64,000 nt of DNA. Source: Streptomyces coeruleorubidus (GTDB lineage: Bacteria > Actinomycetota > Actinomycetes > Streptomycetales > Streptomycetaceae). The stretch spans positions 3,410,001 to 3,474,000 of the forward strand of contig NZ_CP023694.1 in NCBI RefSeq assembly GCF_008705135.1, written 5' to 3'. Below, in pieces: positions 42,812 through 51,226 of the stretch. Position 1 is the stretch's first letter. Each line of letters begins with the position of its first letter. The notes under the pieces are model-generated. The model was not told where the DNA came from. It was given only the letters and a program-made list of their open reading frames with translations, and ran no database searches. The position numbers and the translations under genes were made by a program.

Positions 42812-43051
42812 ATGACCGCCCAGACCGACACCACGGGCCCCGTCACCACCGTCTACAAGGTGAGCGGCATGAGCTGCGGACACTGCGAGGGCGCCGTCTC
42901 CGGCGAGATCTCCGAGATCTCCGGCGTCAGTTCGGTGACGGCCGTCGCCTCGACCGGCGAGGTCACCGTCGTCTCGGCCACCCCGCTCGACGACGAGGCC
43001 GTACGCGCCGCCGTCGACGAGGCCGGTTACGAGCTGGCCGGGAAGGCCTGA
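42812..43051 (+). CDS. copZ: Copper chaperone CopZ (HMA domain)
   Basis: This 79-residue ferredoxin-like heavy-metal-associated domain has the Cu(I)-binding motif MSCGHC. It carries cytosolic Cu(I) to the CopA ATPase. GAGGAG precedes the ATG at 42812. In front lies a CsoR-type operator, and copA follows on the same strand after a 198-bp spacer that holds a tandem repeat. Confidence 0.93.
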   Translation: MTAQTDTTGPVTTVYKVSGMSCGHCEGAVSGEISEISGVSSVTAVASTGEVTVVSATPLDDEAVRAAVDEAGYELAGKA

Positions 43052-43125
43052 GCCGGTTCCGAGAGCCCGGGCCGGGTTCAAGAGCCCGAGCCGGCTCCGA
43101 GAGCCCGGCCCGGTTGCAAAGCCCG
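43051..43125. repeat. 19-bp tandem repeat, about four copies, between copZ and copA
   Basis: The units are AGCCGGTTCCGAGAGCCCG (43051), GGCCGGGTTCAAGAGCCCG (43070), AGCCGGCTCCGAGAGCCCG (43089) and an 18-bp GCCCGGTTGCAAAGCCCG (43108). The array begins at the last base of the copZ stop codon. A flanking GGCCTGAG occurs on both sides. It could fold in RNA or simply be a slippage product; it separates copZ from copA expression. Confidence 0.85.
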
Positions 43126-43249
43126 AGACGCACAGGCCTGAGACATCCCGGTCCTGACACTCGTACCGACGTACGGCCGTACGCCGCCGCCCCCGGCCCG
43201 TACGGCCCGTTCCGCTTCCCGGGCGCCCCGCACCACCTGGAGTACGGAC

Positions 43250-45505
43250 ATGACCAGCACCACCGCCAAGGCGCCGACGGACCGCGAGCCGGCGCTCGCC
43301 GAGGCCGAGCTGCTCATCGGCGGGATGACCTGCGCCTCCTGCGCGGCCCGCGTGGAGAAGAAGCTCAACCGCATGGACGGCGTCACCGCCACGGTGAACT
43401 ACGCGACGGAGAAGGCCCGGGTCACCTACCCCGCGGGCATCGAGGTCGCCGACCTGATCGCGACCGTGGTGAAGACCGGGTACACCGCCGAGGAGCCCGC
43501 GCCCGCGCGCGAGGAGGAGCACACCGCCGAGGGGACGCGCCCCTCCGGGGAGGATCCCGAACTGTCGGTCCTCCGCCGCCGCCTCGTCGTCTCCGCCGCC
43601 CTCGCCGTCCCGGTCGTCCTGCTGGCGATGATCCCGGCACTCCAGTTCGACAACTGGCAGTGGCTCTCGCTCACCCTCGCCGCCCCGGTCGTCGTCTGGG
43701 GCGGGCTGCCGTTCCACCGGGCCGCCTGGACGAACGCCCGGCACGGTGCCGCCACCATGGACACGCTGGTCTCCCTCGGCACGCTGGCCGCGTTCGGCTG
43801 GTCCCTGTGGGCCCTGTTCCTCGGCGACGCGGGCATGCCCGGCATGCGGCACCCCTTCGAGTTCACAGTCTCGCGCGGCGACGGCGCCTCCTCGATCTAC
43901 CTGGAGGTCGCCTCCGGCGTCACCGCCTTCATCCTGCTGGGCCGCTACCTGGAGGCCCGCTCCAAGCGCCGCGCGGGAGCCGCCCTGCGCGCGCTCATGG
44001 AGCTGGGCGCCAAGGACGTCGCCGTGCTGCGGGACGGGCGTGAGGTGCGGATCCCGGCGCAGCGGCTGGCCGTCGGCGACCGGTTCGTCGTACGGCCCGG
44101 CGAGAAGATCGCCACCGACGGCACGGTCGTCGAGGGCGCCTCGGCGGTGGACGCCTCGATGCTGACCGGCGAGTCGGTGCCGGTGGACGTGACGGCCGGG
44201 GACGCGGTCACCGGCGCGACGGTCAACGCGGGCGGGCGGCTCGTCGTCGAGGCGACCCGGATCGGCGCCGACACCCGGCTCGCGCGGATGGCGAAGCTGG
44301 TGGAGGACGCGCAGAACGGCAAGGCCGAGGTGCAGCGGCTCGCCGACCGGATCTCCGGGATCTTCGTGCCGGTGGTCCTGCTGATCGCCGCCGCCACGGC
44401 CGGGGCGTGGCTGGGGACGACCGGCGACGGCGTCGCCGCGTTCACCGCCGCGGTCGCGGTCCTGATCATCGCCTGTCCGTGCGCGCTGGGCCTGGCCACC
44501 CCGACCGCGCTGATGGTCGGCACGGGCCGTGGTGCCCAGCTCGGCATCCTCATCAAGGGCCCGGAGGTCCTGGAGTCCACGCGCCGGATCGACACGGTCG
44601 TCCTGGACAAGACCGGCACGGTCACCACGGGCCGGATGACCCTCCAGGAAGTCCACCTCGCCGAGGGCACCGACGAGAAGGAGGTGCTGCGGCTTGCGGG
44701 CGCCGTCGAGCACGCCTCCGAGCACCCCGTGGCCCGTGCGATCGCGCTGGGCGCCGAGGAGAGGGCCGGACGGCTCCCGGACGTCGAGAGCTTCGAGAAC
44801 GTCCCCGGGCGGGGCGTACGGGGGCGCGTGGAGGGCCGTGAGGTCGTCGTGGGGCGACTCTTCGACGACGTACCGCCCGAACTGGCCCGCGCGCGGGACG
44901 AGGCCGAGCGAGCGGGCCGTACGGCCGTCCTGGCCGGCTGGGACGGGACGGCGCGGGCCGTGCTGGCCGTGGCGGACGCGGTCAAGGAGACCAGTGCCGA
45001 GGCGGTGCGGGAGCTGCGCGCGCTGGGGCTCACACCGGTGCTGCTGACCGGGGACAACCGGGCGGTGGCCGAAACGGTGGCCGAGGCCGTCGGGATCGAC
45101 CAGGTCATCGCGGAGGTCCTGCCCGAGGACAAGGTCGACGCCGTACGGCGGTTGCAGGCCGAGGGGCGGGTCGTCGCCATGGTGGGCGACGGCGTCAACG
45201 ACGCGGCCGCGCTCGCCACCGCCGACCTGGGCCTGGCCATGGGCACCGGCACGGACGCGGCGATCGAGGCGGGCGATCTGACGCTGGTCCGCGGCGACCT
45301 GCGGGTGGCCGCGGACGCGATCCGGCTGTCGCGCCGGACGCTGGCCACGATCAAGGGCAACCTCGTCTGGGCCTTCGGCTACAACGTGGCCGCGCTGCCG
45401 CTGGCCGCCGCGGGACTGCTGAACCCGATGATCGCCGGGGCCGCGATGGCCTTTTCGTCGGTCTTCGTCGTCACGAACAGTCTCCGACTGCGGACATTCC
45501 GGTGA
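43250..45505 (+). CDS. copA: Cu(I)-exporting P1B-type ATPase CopA
   Basis: This 751-residue ATPase has one N-terminal HMA domain with GGMTCASC (Cys28, Cys31), eight membrane helices, an actuator TGES, the transmembrane CPC motif (about residues 408-410, IIACPCALG), the phosphorylation motif DKTGT near 453, HP-type [10 protein letters not shown] and the hinge [16 protein letters not shown]. It exports cytosolic Cu(I) supplied by CopZ. The CsoR-type operator upstream of copZ predicts induction by copper. Copper export and the copper-requiring tyrosinase share the need to manage copper. Confidence 0.96.
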   Translation: MTSTTAKAPTDREPALAEAELLIGGMTCASCAARVEKKLNRMDGVTATVNYATEKARVTYPAGIEVADLIATVVKTGYTAEEPAPAREEEHTAEGTRPSGEDPELSVLRRRLVVSAALAVPVVLLAMIPALQFDNWQWLSLTLAAPVVVWGGLPFHRAAWTNARHGAATMDTLVSLGTLAAFGWSLWALFLGDAGMPGMRHPFEFTVSRGDGASSIYLEVASGVTAFILLGRYLEARSKRRAGAALRALMELGAKDVAVLRDGREVRIPAQRLAVGDRFVVRPGEKIATDGTVVEGASAVDASMLTGESVPVDVTAGDAVTGATVNAGGRLVVEATRIGADTRLARMAKLVEDAQNGKAEVQRLADRISGIFVPVVLLIAAATAGAWLGTTGDGVAAFTAAVAVLIIACPCALGLATPTALMVGTGRGAQLGILIKGPEVLESTRRIDTVVLDKTGTVTTGRMTLQEVHLAEGTDEKEVLRLAGAVEHASEHPVARAIALGAEERAGRLPDVESFENVPGRGVRGRVEGREVVVGRLFDDVPPELARARDEAERAGRTAVLAGWDGTARAVLAVADAVKETSAEAVRELRALGLTPVLLTGDNRAVAETVAEAVGIDQVIAEVLPEDKVDAVRRLQAEGRVVAMVGDGVNDAAALATADLGLAMGTGTDAAIEAGDLTLVRGDLRVAADAIRLSRRTLATIKGNLVWAFGYNVAALPLAAAGLLNPMIAGAAMAFSSVFVVTNSLRLRTFR

Positions 45506-45976
45506 AGTCGCCCGAATTCGCCCTAAGTTCGCGGCGAACGTGATATGAGCCCCTCTGGAGTCCCGGGCCCGGCTCACATAAGCTCTTCACAAGGCTCACG
45601 CACCATCCTTACGCTTGAGCCCCAAGCGGCATACCCGGGCTCTTGCGTACCTTACGGACATACGCAAGAGACGCAGATCACAGTGATGTGAACGTAACCA
45701 TCGAAGGGGTTCGAAGGTCTAAGTTGACGATGTCGGGGAGCGTCTTGGGGGGCGCCACCTGGCATCTGGAGATGTCTTGGGGGACCTCTCCAGAGATGCG
45801 TTGCCGGGGCACGTACACCGGGAAGCTTTGAGCGGCCCTCCCGGTAGTGCGCTGTCCCGGCAGACCGCACACCGCAGTACGGCGAGTTTTTACTCGTTGT
45901 GCTCAACAGCGATTCAGGCGCTGTCCTCACAGACGCCCGGCCGGATCCCGTGGGGGGAATCCGAACCGGGACTGGG

Positions 45977-46035
45977 AAGGCGCCCTGGTCGTCGGCCCGT
46001 GGGGGGACCGGCGACAGGGCGCCTTCTTTCTTTTC
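45977..46035 (+). terminator. Strong Rho-independent terminator with T-rich tail
   Basis: AAGGCGCCCTG (45977-45987) pairs perfectly with CAGGGCGCCTT (46015-46025), with further inner pairing (TCG/CGA), and is followed by TCTTTCTTTT. It lies 470 bp past the copA stop, far for copA alone, so it suggests another plus-strand transcript. Confidence 0.88.
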
Positions 46036-46082
46036 CGCTTTTCCGCCTCTCGGACCTCTTACCCCCCCGCGGCCACGCAAGA

Positions 46083-46116
46083 GCCCCCGCAGTCGCACAG
46101 CGGCGGATACGGGGGC
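46083..46116 (-). terminator. citA terminator hairpin
   Basis: GCCCCCG (46083-46089) pairs with CGGGGGC (46110-46116), 37 nt past the citA stop on the minus strand. Confidence 0.75.
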
Positions 46117-46153
46117 CGAGCGGTACTGCGCCTCAGCGCTCCTCGACGGAGAC

Positions 46154-47443
46154 TCAGCGCTCCTCGACGGGCACGAAGTCGCGCTCGACGACGCCCGTGT
46201 AGATCTGGCGCGGGCGGCCGATGCGGGAGCCCGGCTCCTTGATCATCTCGTGCCACTGCGCGATCCAGCCCGGCAGGCGGCCGAGGGCGAACAGGACCGT
46301 GAACATCTCGGTCGGGAAGCCCATGGCCCGGTAGATCAGGCCGGTGTAGAAGTCGACGTTCGGGTAGAGGCTGCGCGAGACGAAGTAGTCGTCGGAGAGC
46401 GCGTGCTCCTCCAGCTTCAGCGCGATGTCCAGCAGCTCGTCGGACTTGCCGAGGGCGGACAGCACGTCGTGCGCGGCGGCCTTGATGATCTTGGCGCGCG
46501 GGTCGAAGTTCTTGTAGACCCGGTGGCCGAAGCCCATCAGGCGGACGCCGTCCTCCTTGTTCTTCACCTTGCGGATGAAGGAGTCGACGTCACCGCCGGA
46601 GTCGCGGATGCCCTCCAGCATCTCCAGCACGGACTGGTTGGCGCCGCCGTGCAGCGGGCCCCACAGCGCGTTGATGCCGGCGGAGATCGAGGCGAACATG
46701 TTGGCCTGCGAGGAGCCGACCAGGCGGACCGTGGAGGTCGAACAGTTCTGCTCGTGGTCCGCGTGCAGGATCAGCAGCTTGTCGAGCGCGGAGACCACGG
46801 TCGGGTCCAGGTCGTACTCCTGCGCCGGGACCGAGAAGGTCATCCGGAGGAAGTTCTCGACGTAGCCGAGGTCGTTGCGCGGGTAGACGAACGGGTGACC
46901 GATCGACTTCTTGTACGCGTAGGCCGCGATCGTCGGGAGCTTGGCGAGGAGTCGGATCGTCGAGAGGTTGCGCTGGCGCTCGTCGAACGGGTTGTGGCTG
47001 TCCTGGTAGAACGTGGACAGCGCCGAGACGACCGAGGACAGCATGGCCATCGGGTGGGCGTCGCGGGGGAAGCCCTTGTAGAAGTTCTTGACGTCCTCGT
47101 GCAGCAGGGTGTGCTGCGTGATGTCGTTCTTGAACGTCGAGAGCTCGTCGACGGTCGGCAGCTCGCCGTTGATCAGCAGGTAGGCGACCTCCAGGAAGGT
47201 GGAGCGCTCGGCCAGCTGCTCGATCGGGTAGCCGCGGTACCGCAGGATGCCCGCTTCGCCGTCCAGGTAGGTGATGGCGGATTTGTAGGCGGCGGTGTTG
47301 CCGTACCCGCTGTCCAGCGTCACCAGACCGGTCTGGGCGCGGAGCTTGCCGATGTCGAAGCCCTTGTCACCGACGGTGCTGTCGATCACCGGGTAGGTGT
47401 ACTCGCCGTCGCCGTACCGCAGTACTACAGAGTTGTCGCTCAC
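46154..47443 (-). CDS. citA: Citrate synthase
   Basis: This 429-residue type II-like hexameric citrate synthase has catalytic His in LWGPLHGGANQSVLEML and MGFGHRVYKNFDPRAK, and the catalytic Asp in YPNVDFYTGL. It condenses oxaloacetate and acetyl-CoA to enter the TCA cycle. The GTG at 47443 (VSDNSVVLRYGDGEYTYPVI) with GAGGGA five bases upstream is chosen; the open frame extends 19 codons further without a ribosome site. It is monocistronic. Confidence 0.95.
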   Translation of the reverse strand: MSDNSVVLRYGDGEYTYPVIDSTVGDKGFDIGKLRAQTGLVTLDSGYGNTAAYKSAITYLDGEAGILRYRGYPIEQLAERSTFLEVAYLLINGELPTVDELSTFKNDITQHTLLHEDVKNFYKGFPRDAHPMAMLSSVVSALSTFYQDSHNPFDERQRNLSTIRLLAKLPTIAAYAYKKSIGHPFVYPRNDLGYVENFLRMTFSVPAQEYDLDPTVVSALDKLLILHADHEQNCSTSTVRLVGSSQANMFASISAGINALWGPLHGGANQSVLEMLEGIRDSGGDVDSFIRKVKNKEDGVRLMGFGHRVYKNFDPRAKIIKAAAHDVLSALGKSDELLDIALKLEEHALSDDYFVSRSLYPNVDFYTGLIYRAMGFPTEMFTVLFALGRLPGWIAQWHEMIKEPGSRIGRPRQIYTGVVERDFVPVEER

Positions 47444-47871
47444 GTCATCCCTCACCGACGTTGTGCCTCTTCTTCGAGGTGCCCTGACTGTCTCTACCAT
47501 CCCCCATTTGGCGCAGGAGAGTGCACTCGGGGTCGACCATTGGGCCTATCAACGGCACTGAGTGCCGCCAACCTGTCCATCCTGCCCCCTCCTGCCCTCC
47601 CGAGGAAAGCACTGTGTGACCTTTCCGACTTGTTTGATCGATCATTTTTCGATCGGCGGGTGTCGGCGGAGGTCGCGGTGGCCCTGACCCGGGGTCAGCC
47701 CCCTGCCAGGGTGCGGGTCGGCTGCGTCGCCCAGCGCGGCGCCGTGGGGGCGCCCGCGCTCGGCGGGCTCGACCACCGGGCAGGGCTGCTCGGTCCCGGC
47801 GACCGCACCTGCCACGGTCACCCCGGCAGCAGGACACGACGTACCCCCGGCAGCGCGTGAACGCGTCGGCG
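47444..47871. other. Gene-free interval upstream of citA
   Basis: This 428-bp stretch lies upstream of citA (minus strand), whose promoter must lie here, and downstream of the recD2 stop. It holds the palindrome TGATCGATCA (47635-47644) followed by an AT-rich run TTTTTCGATCG, unusual for this GC content and a possible regulator site. No open frame here has a ribosome site or recognisable product. Confidence 0.5.
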
Positions 47872-50145
47872 TCAGTCTGACTCGACCGGGAGCCGGCCCC
47901 CGGCCAGGCGGAAGTCCAACGCCGTGCACCGCCGCCCCGCGGACACCGTACGGACCGCTTGGCCCAGGGCCTTCCGCGAACCCACCAGGACCACCAGCTT
48001 CTTCGCCCGAGTGACCGCCGTATACAGCAGGTTGCGCTGGAGCATCATCCAGGCCCCGGTGGTCACCGGGATGACGACAGCTGGGTATTCACTGCCCTGG
48101 GAGCGGTGGATCGTCACCGCGTACGCGTGGGCGAGCTCGTCGAGTTCGTCGAACTCGTACGGCACCTCCTCGTCCTCGTCCGTCCGCACCGTCAGCCGCT
48201 GGTCGTCGAGGTTGAGGGAAGTCACCACGCCGACCGTGCCGTTGAAGACGCCGTTCTCGCCCTTCTCGTAGTTGTTGCGGATCTGCGTGACCTTGTCGCC
48301 GACGCGGAAGACGCGACCGCCGAACCGCTTCTCGGGAAGGTCGGGGCGGGCCGGTGTGATGGCCTGCTGAAGCAGGCCGTTGAGGGTGCCCGCGCCCGCC
48401 GGGCCCCGGTGCATGGGGGCGAGGACCTGCACGTCCCGGCGCGGGTCCAGCCCGAACTTGGCGGGGATCCGCCGCGCCGCCACGTCCACCGTGAGCCGCC
48501 CCGCCTCCTCCGTGTCGTCCTCGACGAAGAGGAAGAAGTCCTTCATGCCGTCCGTGAGGGGGTGTTGGCCGGCGTTGATCCGGTGCGCGTTCGTCACCAC
48601 GCCCGACTGCTGGGCCTGGCGGAAGACCCGGGTGAGGCGGACGGCGGGGATCGGGCCCCCGTCGGCCAGGAGGTCGCGCAGCACCTCCCCCGCGCCCACG
48701 CTCGGCAGCTGGTCCACGTCCCCGACGAAGAGGAGGTGGGCTCCCGGCGGCACGGCCTTGACGAGTTTGTTGGCGAGGAGCAGGTCCAGCATGGACGCCT
48801 CGTCGACCACCACCAGATCGGCGTCCAGCGGGCGGTCCCGGTCGTAGGCCGCGTCGCCGCCGGGCTTCAGCTCCAGCAGGCGGTGGACCGTGGAGGCCTC
48901 GGCGCCGGTGAGCTCGGACAGGCGCTTGGCGGCCCGGCCGGTCGGGGCGGCGAGCACGACCTTCGCCTTCTTGGCGCGGGCCAGCTCCACGATGGAGCGG
49001 ACCGTGAAGGACTTGCCGCAGCCGGGGCCGCCGGTGAGGACGGCGACCTTCTCGGTCAGGGCGAGCTTGACGGCGGCCTCCTGCTCGGGGGCGAGGTCGA
49101 CGCCGGTGCGTGTTCTCAGCCAGCCGAGGGCCTTGTCCCAGGCCACCGCCCGGAAGCCGGGCATCCGGTCCTCCTCCGTGCGCAGGAGGCGCAGCAGCTG
49201 GGCGGAGAGGGAGAGTTCGGCGCGGTGGAAGGGCACGAGGTAGACCGCGGTGACCGGCTCGCCGCCGTCAGGGGCCGGGACCTTCTCCCGTACGACGCCG
49301 GGGTCCTCGCCGTCCTCCGGGGGTTCGGCCAGCTCGGCGAGGCACTCGATGACCAGGCCCGTGTCGACCTGGAGGAGCTTGACCGCGTCCTTGATCAGCT
49401 GCTCCTCCGGGAGGAAGCAGTGGCCCTGGTCGGTGGACTGCGACAGCGCGTACTGGAGGCCCGCCTTGACGCGCTCCGGGCTGTCGTGCGGGATGCCGAC
49501 GGACTGGGCGATCTTGTCGGCGGTGAGGAAACCGATCCCCCAGACATCGGCGGCGAGGCGGTAGGGCTGGTTCTTCACCACGGAGATGGACGCGTCGCCG
49601 TACTTCTTGTAGATCCGCACCGCGATGGACGTGGACACCTCGACCGTCTGGAGGAAGAGCATGACCTCCTTGATGGCCTTCTGTTCCTCCCAGGCGTCGG
49701 CGATCTTCTTCGTCCGCTTGGGCCCGAGGCCCGGGACCTCGATGAGCCGCTTGGGCTCCTCCTCGATGATCTGGAGGGTGTCCAGTCCGAAGTGCTGCGT
49801 GATCCGGTCGGCGAAGACCGGGCCGATGCCCTTGACCAGGCCGGAGCCGAGGTAGCGTCGGATGCCCTGGACGGTGGCGGGCAGGACCGTCGTGTAGTTC
49901 TCCACGTGGAACTGCTTGCCGTACTGGGGATGCGAGCCCCAGCGGCCCTCCATGCGCAGGGACTCCCCTACCTGGGCGCCGAGCAGCGCGCCCACGACCG
50001 TGAGCAGATCGCCGCCGCCTCTGCCGGTGTCGACCCGGGCGACCGTGTAGCCGTTCTCCTCGTTGGCGTACGTGATCCGCTCGAGAACGCCTTCGAGCAC
50101 GGCGAGTCGCCGTTCGCCGGCGGGGGTTCCCGTCTGGTTGGGCAT
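47872..50145 (-). CDS. recD2: RecD2-like ATP-dependent DNA helicase
   Basis: This 757-residue SF1B helicase has an N-terminal OB/HhH part (GIRRYLGSGLVKGIGPVFAD, VPGLGPKRTKKI), Walker A LTGGPGCGKSFT, Walker B VVDEASMLDL, motif III FVGDVDQLPSVGAG and a C-terminal motif VI TIHRSQGSEYPAVV. RecD2 unwinds DNA 5' to 3' and functions in repair outside RecBCD, which streptomycetes lack in favour of AdnAB. It is divergent from the DUF6230 gene over about 100 bp. The ATG has only a weak ribosome site (GGTACGG). Confidence 0.92.
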   Translation of the reverse strand: MPNQTGTPAGERRLAVLEGVLERITYANEENGYTVARVDTGRGGGDLLTVVGALLGAQVGESLRMEGRWGSHPQYGKQFHVENYTTVLPATVQGIRRYLGSGLVKGIGPVFADRITQHFGLDTLQIIEEEPKRLIEVPGLGPKRTKKIADAWEEQKAIKEVMLFLQTVEVSTSIAVRIYKKYGDASISVVKNQPYRLAADVWGIGFLTADKIAQSVGIPHDSPERVKAGLQYALSQSTDQGHCFLPEEQLIKDAVKLLQVDTGLVIECLAELAEPPEDGEDPGVVREKVPAPDGGEPVTAVYLVPFHRAELSLSAQLLRLLRTEEDRMPGFRAVAWDKALGWLRTRTGVDLAPEQEAAVKLALTEKVAVLTGGPGCGKSFTVRSIVELARAKKAKVVLAAPTGRAAKRLSELTGAEASTVHRLLELKPGGDAAYDRDRPLDADLVVVDEASMLDLLLANKLVKAVPPGAHLLFVGDVDQLPSVGAGEVLRDLLADGGPIPAVRLTRVFRQAQQSGVVTNAHRINAGQHPLTDGMKDFFLFVEDDTEEAGRLTVDVAARRIPAKFGLDPRRDVQVLAPMHRGPAGAGTLNGLLQQAITPARPDLPEKRFGGRVFRVGDKVTQIRNNYEKGENGVFNGTVGVVTSLNLDDQRLTVRTDEDEEVPYEFDELDELAHAYAVTIHRSQGSEYPAVVIPVTTGAWMMLQRNLLYTAVTRAKKLVVLVGSRKALGQAVRTVSAGRRCTALDFRLAGGRLPVESD

Positions 50146-50245
50146 GATCCGACCGTACCTTCGGGGTGTGACAACGGGAGTGGGGTCATATCAGCCGATA
50201 GTGAGTTCGGCAGTACTTCGGTCCGCGACGGTCGTTGGGCCGGGC

Positions 50246-50848
50246 GTGATCAAGAACAACAGCCCGGTGAGTGCACGGACCGGGCGGACGAGCCGCACGC
50301 GGTTCGTCCTGGCCCTGGCACCCCTGCTCCTGGGTGCCTCCGCCCTGCTGGCCGGAAGCGCCGCGGGGGCCGTCTCAGTGGCGTTCGCGGGGGAGGTGCC
50401 GGTAACGGTCCACGTGGCTCGGGTGACCGGGTCGGGTGTCTCGGCCTCTCCGGGCGCCTCCGGGCGTGGCGGGCTGCTGCCGGCGCTGGCCACGCGAGTG
50501 GAGCAGGCCACCGTGCGGGACGCCTGCGTGACCTCCACCGCCCAGCTGCCGGTCGTCGGCGCCGTGACGGCCGTCGTGCGGATCGAGCGTGCGTCGGCCA
50601 CCGGGTTGACCGTGGAGACGGGCAAGACCACCGCCGGGTCGGTGAAGCTGTCCGGGGCCAGGTTCAGCACCCCGCAGAGGTCCCTGGACCGGCCCACGGG
50701 CCTGTTCACCGTCGGCGCGCAGAAGGTCAGCGGCAGCGGGGTGACCACGCGGCCGCATGCCTTCACGGCCGGGACGATCACCTCCGAGGGTGTCGCCATC
50801 GAGTTGCGCCGGGGCAAGGGCGGCTGCACGCCGGGAGCGACCCCATGA
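50246..50848 (+). CDS. DUF6230-like exported membrane-associated protein
   Basis: This protein of about 200 residues has an N-terminal hydrophobic signal/anchor (TRFVLALAPLLLGASALLAG) and a beta-rich outer domain (AVSVAFAGEVPVTVHVARVT, two Cys in VRDACVTSTAQLP and GGCTPG). The pattern matches the streptomycete DUF6230 family, often mislabelled cholesterol esterase. DUF6230 genes occur next to DUF6114 membrane proteins, as here, where the next ATG overlaps this stop. The function is unknown. Start uncertain: GTG 50246 has a poor ribosome site, and the frame is open further upstream. Confidence 0.75.
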   Translation: MIKNNSPVSARTGRTSRTRFVLALAPLLLGASALLAGSAAGAVSVAFAGEVPVTVHVARVTGSGVSASPGASGRGGLLPALATRVEQATVRDACVTSTAQLPVVGAVTAVVRIERASATGLTVETGKTTAGSVKLSGARFSTPQRSLDRPTGLFTVGAQKVSGSGVTTRPHAFTAGTITSEGVAIELRRGKGGCTPGATP

Positions 50849-51225
50849 CGATCGCGATCCGACCTGCCGGGTGGCCCGCGTGGCGTCAGAGCCGCCCGTT
50901 CGCGGCGGGCCTGCTGCTCGCCCTCGGCGGGCTGGAGTTGATCTGCGTCTCCTGGGTGGGGCTGGGGTTCCTGCGGTTCACCGGCACCGCGGGCGCGGCG
51001 TCGTGGACCCTGGGCGCCCTGTTCGTCGTCGCCGGTGTGACGACGTGGCGCAACCCGGCCCTGCGCTACTTCTCCGGCGTCCTGGCCGCCGTACTGTCCC
51101 TGGTCAGCCTGGTGGCCGCCAACCTCGGCGGACTGCTCCTCGGCTTCCTGCTCACCGCCGTCGGCAGCGCCCTGGCCCTGGCCTGGATCCCCCAGCAGGC
51201 GCCTTCAGCCCGAGAGGAGGCGTGA
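50845..51225 (+). CDS. DUF6114-like four-helix membrane protein
   Basis: This 126-residue integral membrane protein has about four hydrophobic helices (FAAGLLLALGGLELICVSWV; SWTLGALFVVAGVTTW; YFSGVLAAVLSLVSLVAANL; LLGFLLTAVGSALALAWIP). It matches the DUF6114 membrane partner of DUF6230 proteins. It overlaps the DUF6230 stop by four bases and is followed after one base by the prenyl-enzyme fusion, whose ribosome site lies within its last codons. The tight triad suggests a complex acting on lipids or isoprenoids in the membrane; this is inference from context. Confidence 0.78.
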   Translation: MTIAIRPAGWPAWRQSRPFAAGLLLALGGLELICVSWVGLGFLRFTGTAGAASWTLGALFVVAGVTTWRNPALRYFSGVLAAVLSLVSLVAANLGGLLLGFLLTAVGSALALAWIPQQAPSAREEA

Positions 51226-51226
51226 G

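Larger units (their letters stand above)
45506..46153. other. Structured gene-free interval, candidate small RNA region
   Basis: This 648-bp stretch lies between copA and convergent citA. It is less GC-rich than its flanks. It contains a perfect 10-bp inverted repeat CTCTTGCGTA/TACGCAAGAG (45640-45670), two copies of TCTTGGGGG (about 45743 and 45775), the second inside a GCATCTGGAGA..TCTCC-AG-AGATGC hairpin (45762-45799), and a plus-strand terminator with T tract (45977-46035). The only short frame, 45643-45831, has no ribosome site. A non-coding RNA ending at the T tract would explain the layout; no Rfam family is recognised. Confidence 0.45.

Noticed and set aside
42551-45577. Minus-strand frame of 1008 aa opposite copA, copZ and tetR
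   Set aside because: It lies across three supported genes on the other strand; composition is Gly/Arg/Asp shadow type with no motif.
45700-45830. 6C-type small RNA on the minus strand (C-rich loops)
   Set aside because: The reverse complement shows loops with five and six C, but only one stem is convincing and the known 6C locus lies elsewhere as far as I recall.
45643-45831. Short 62-aa protein frame after copA
   Set aside because: No ribosome site, overlaps hairpins, and no recognisable family; kept only as part of the structured interval.
46154-47860. Plus-strand frame (from 45899) opposite citA
   Set aside because: Antisense to citrate synthase with no coding features.
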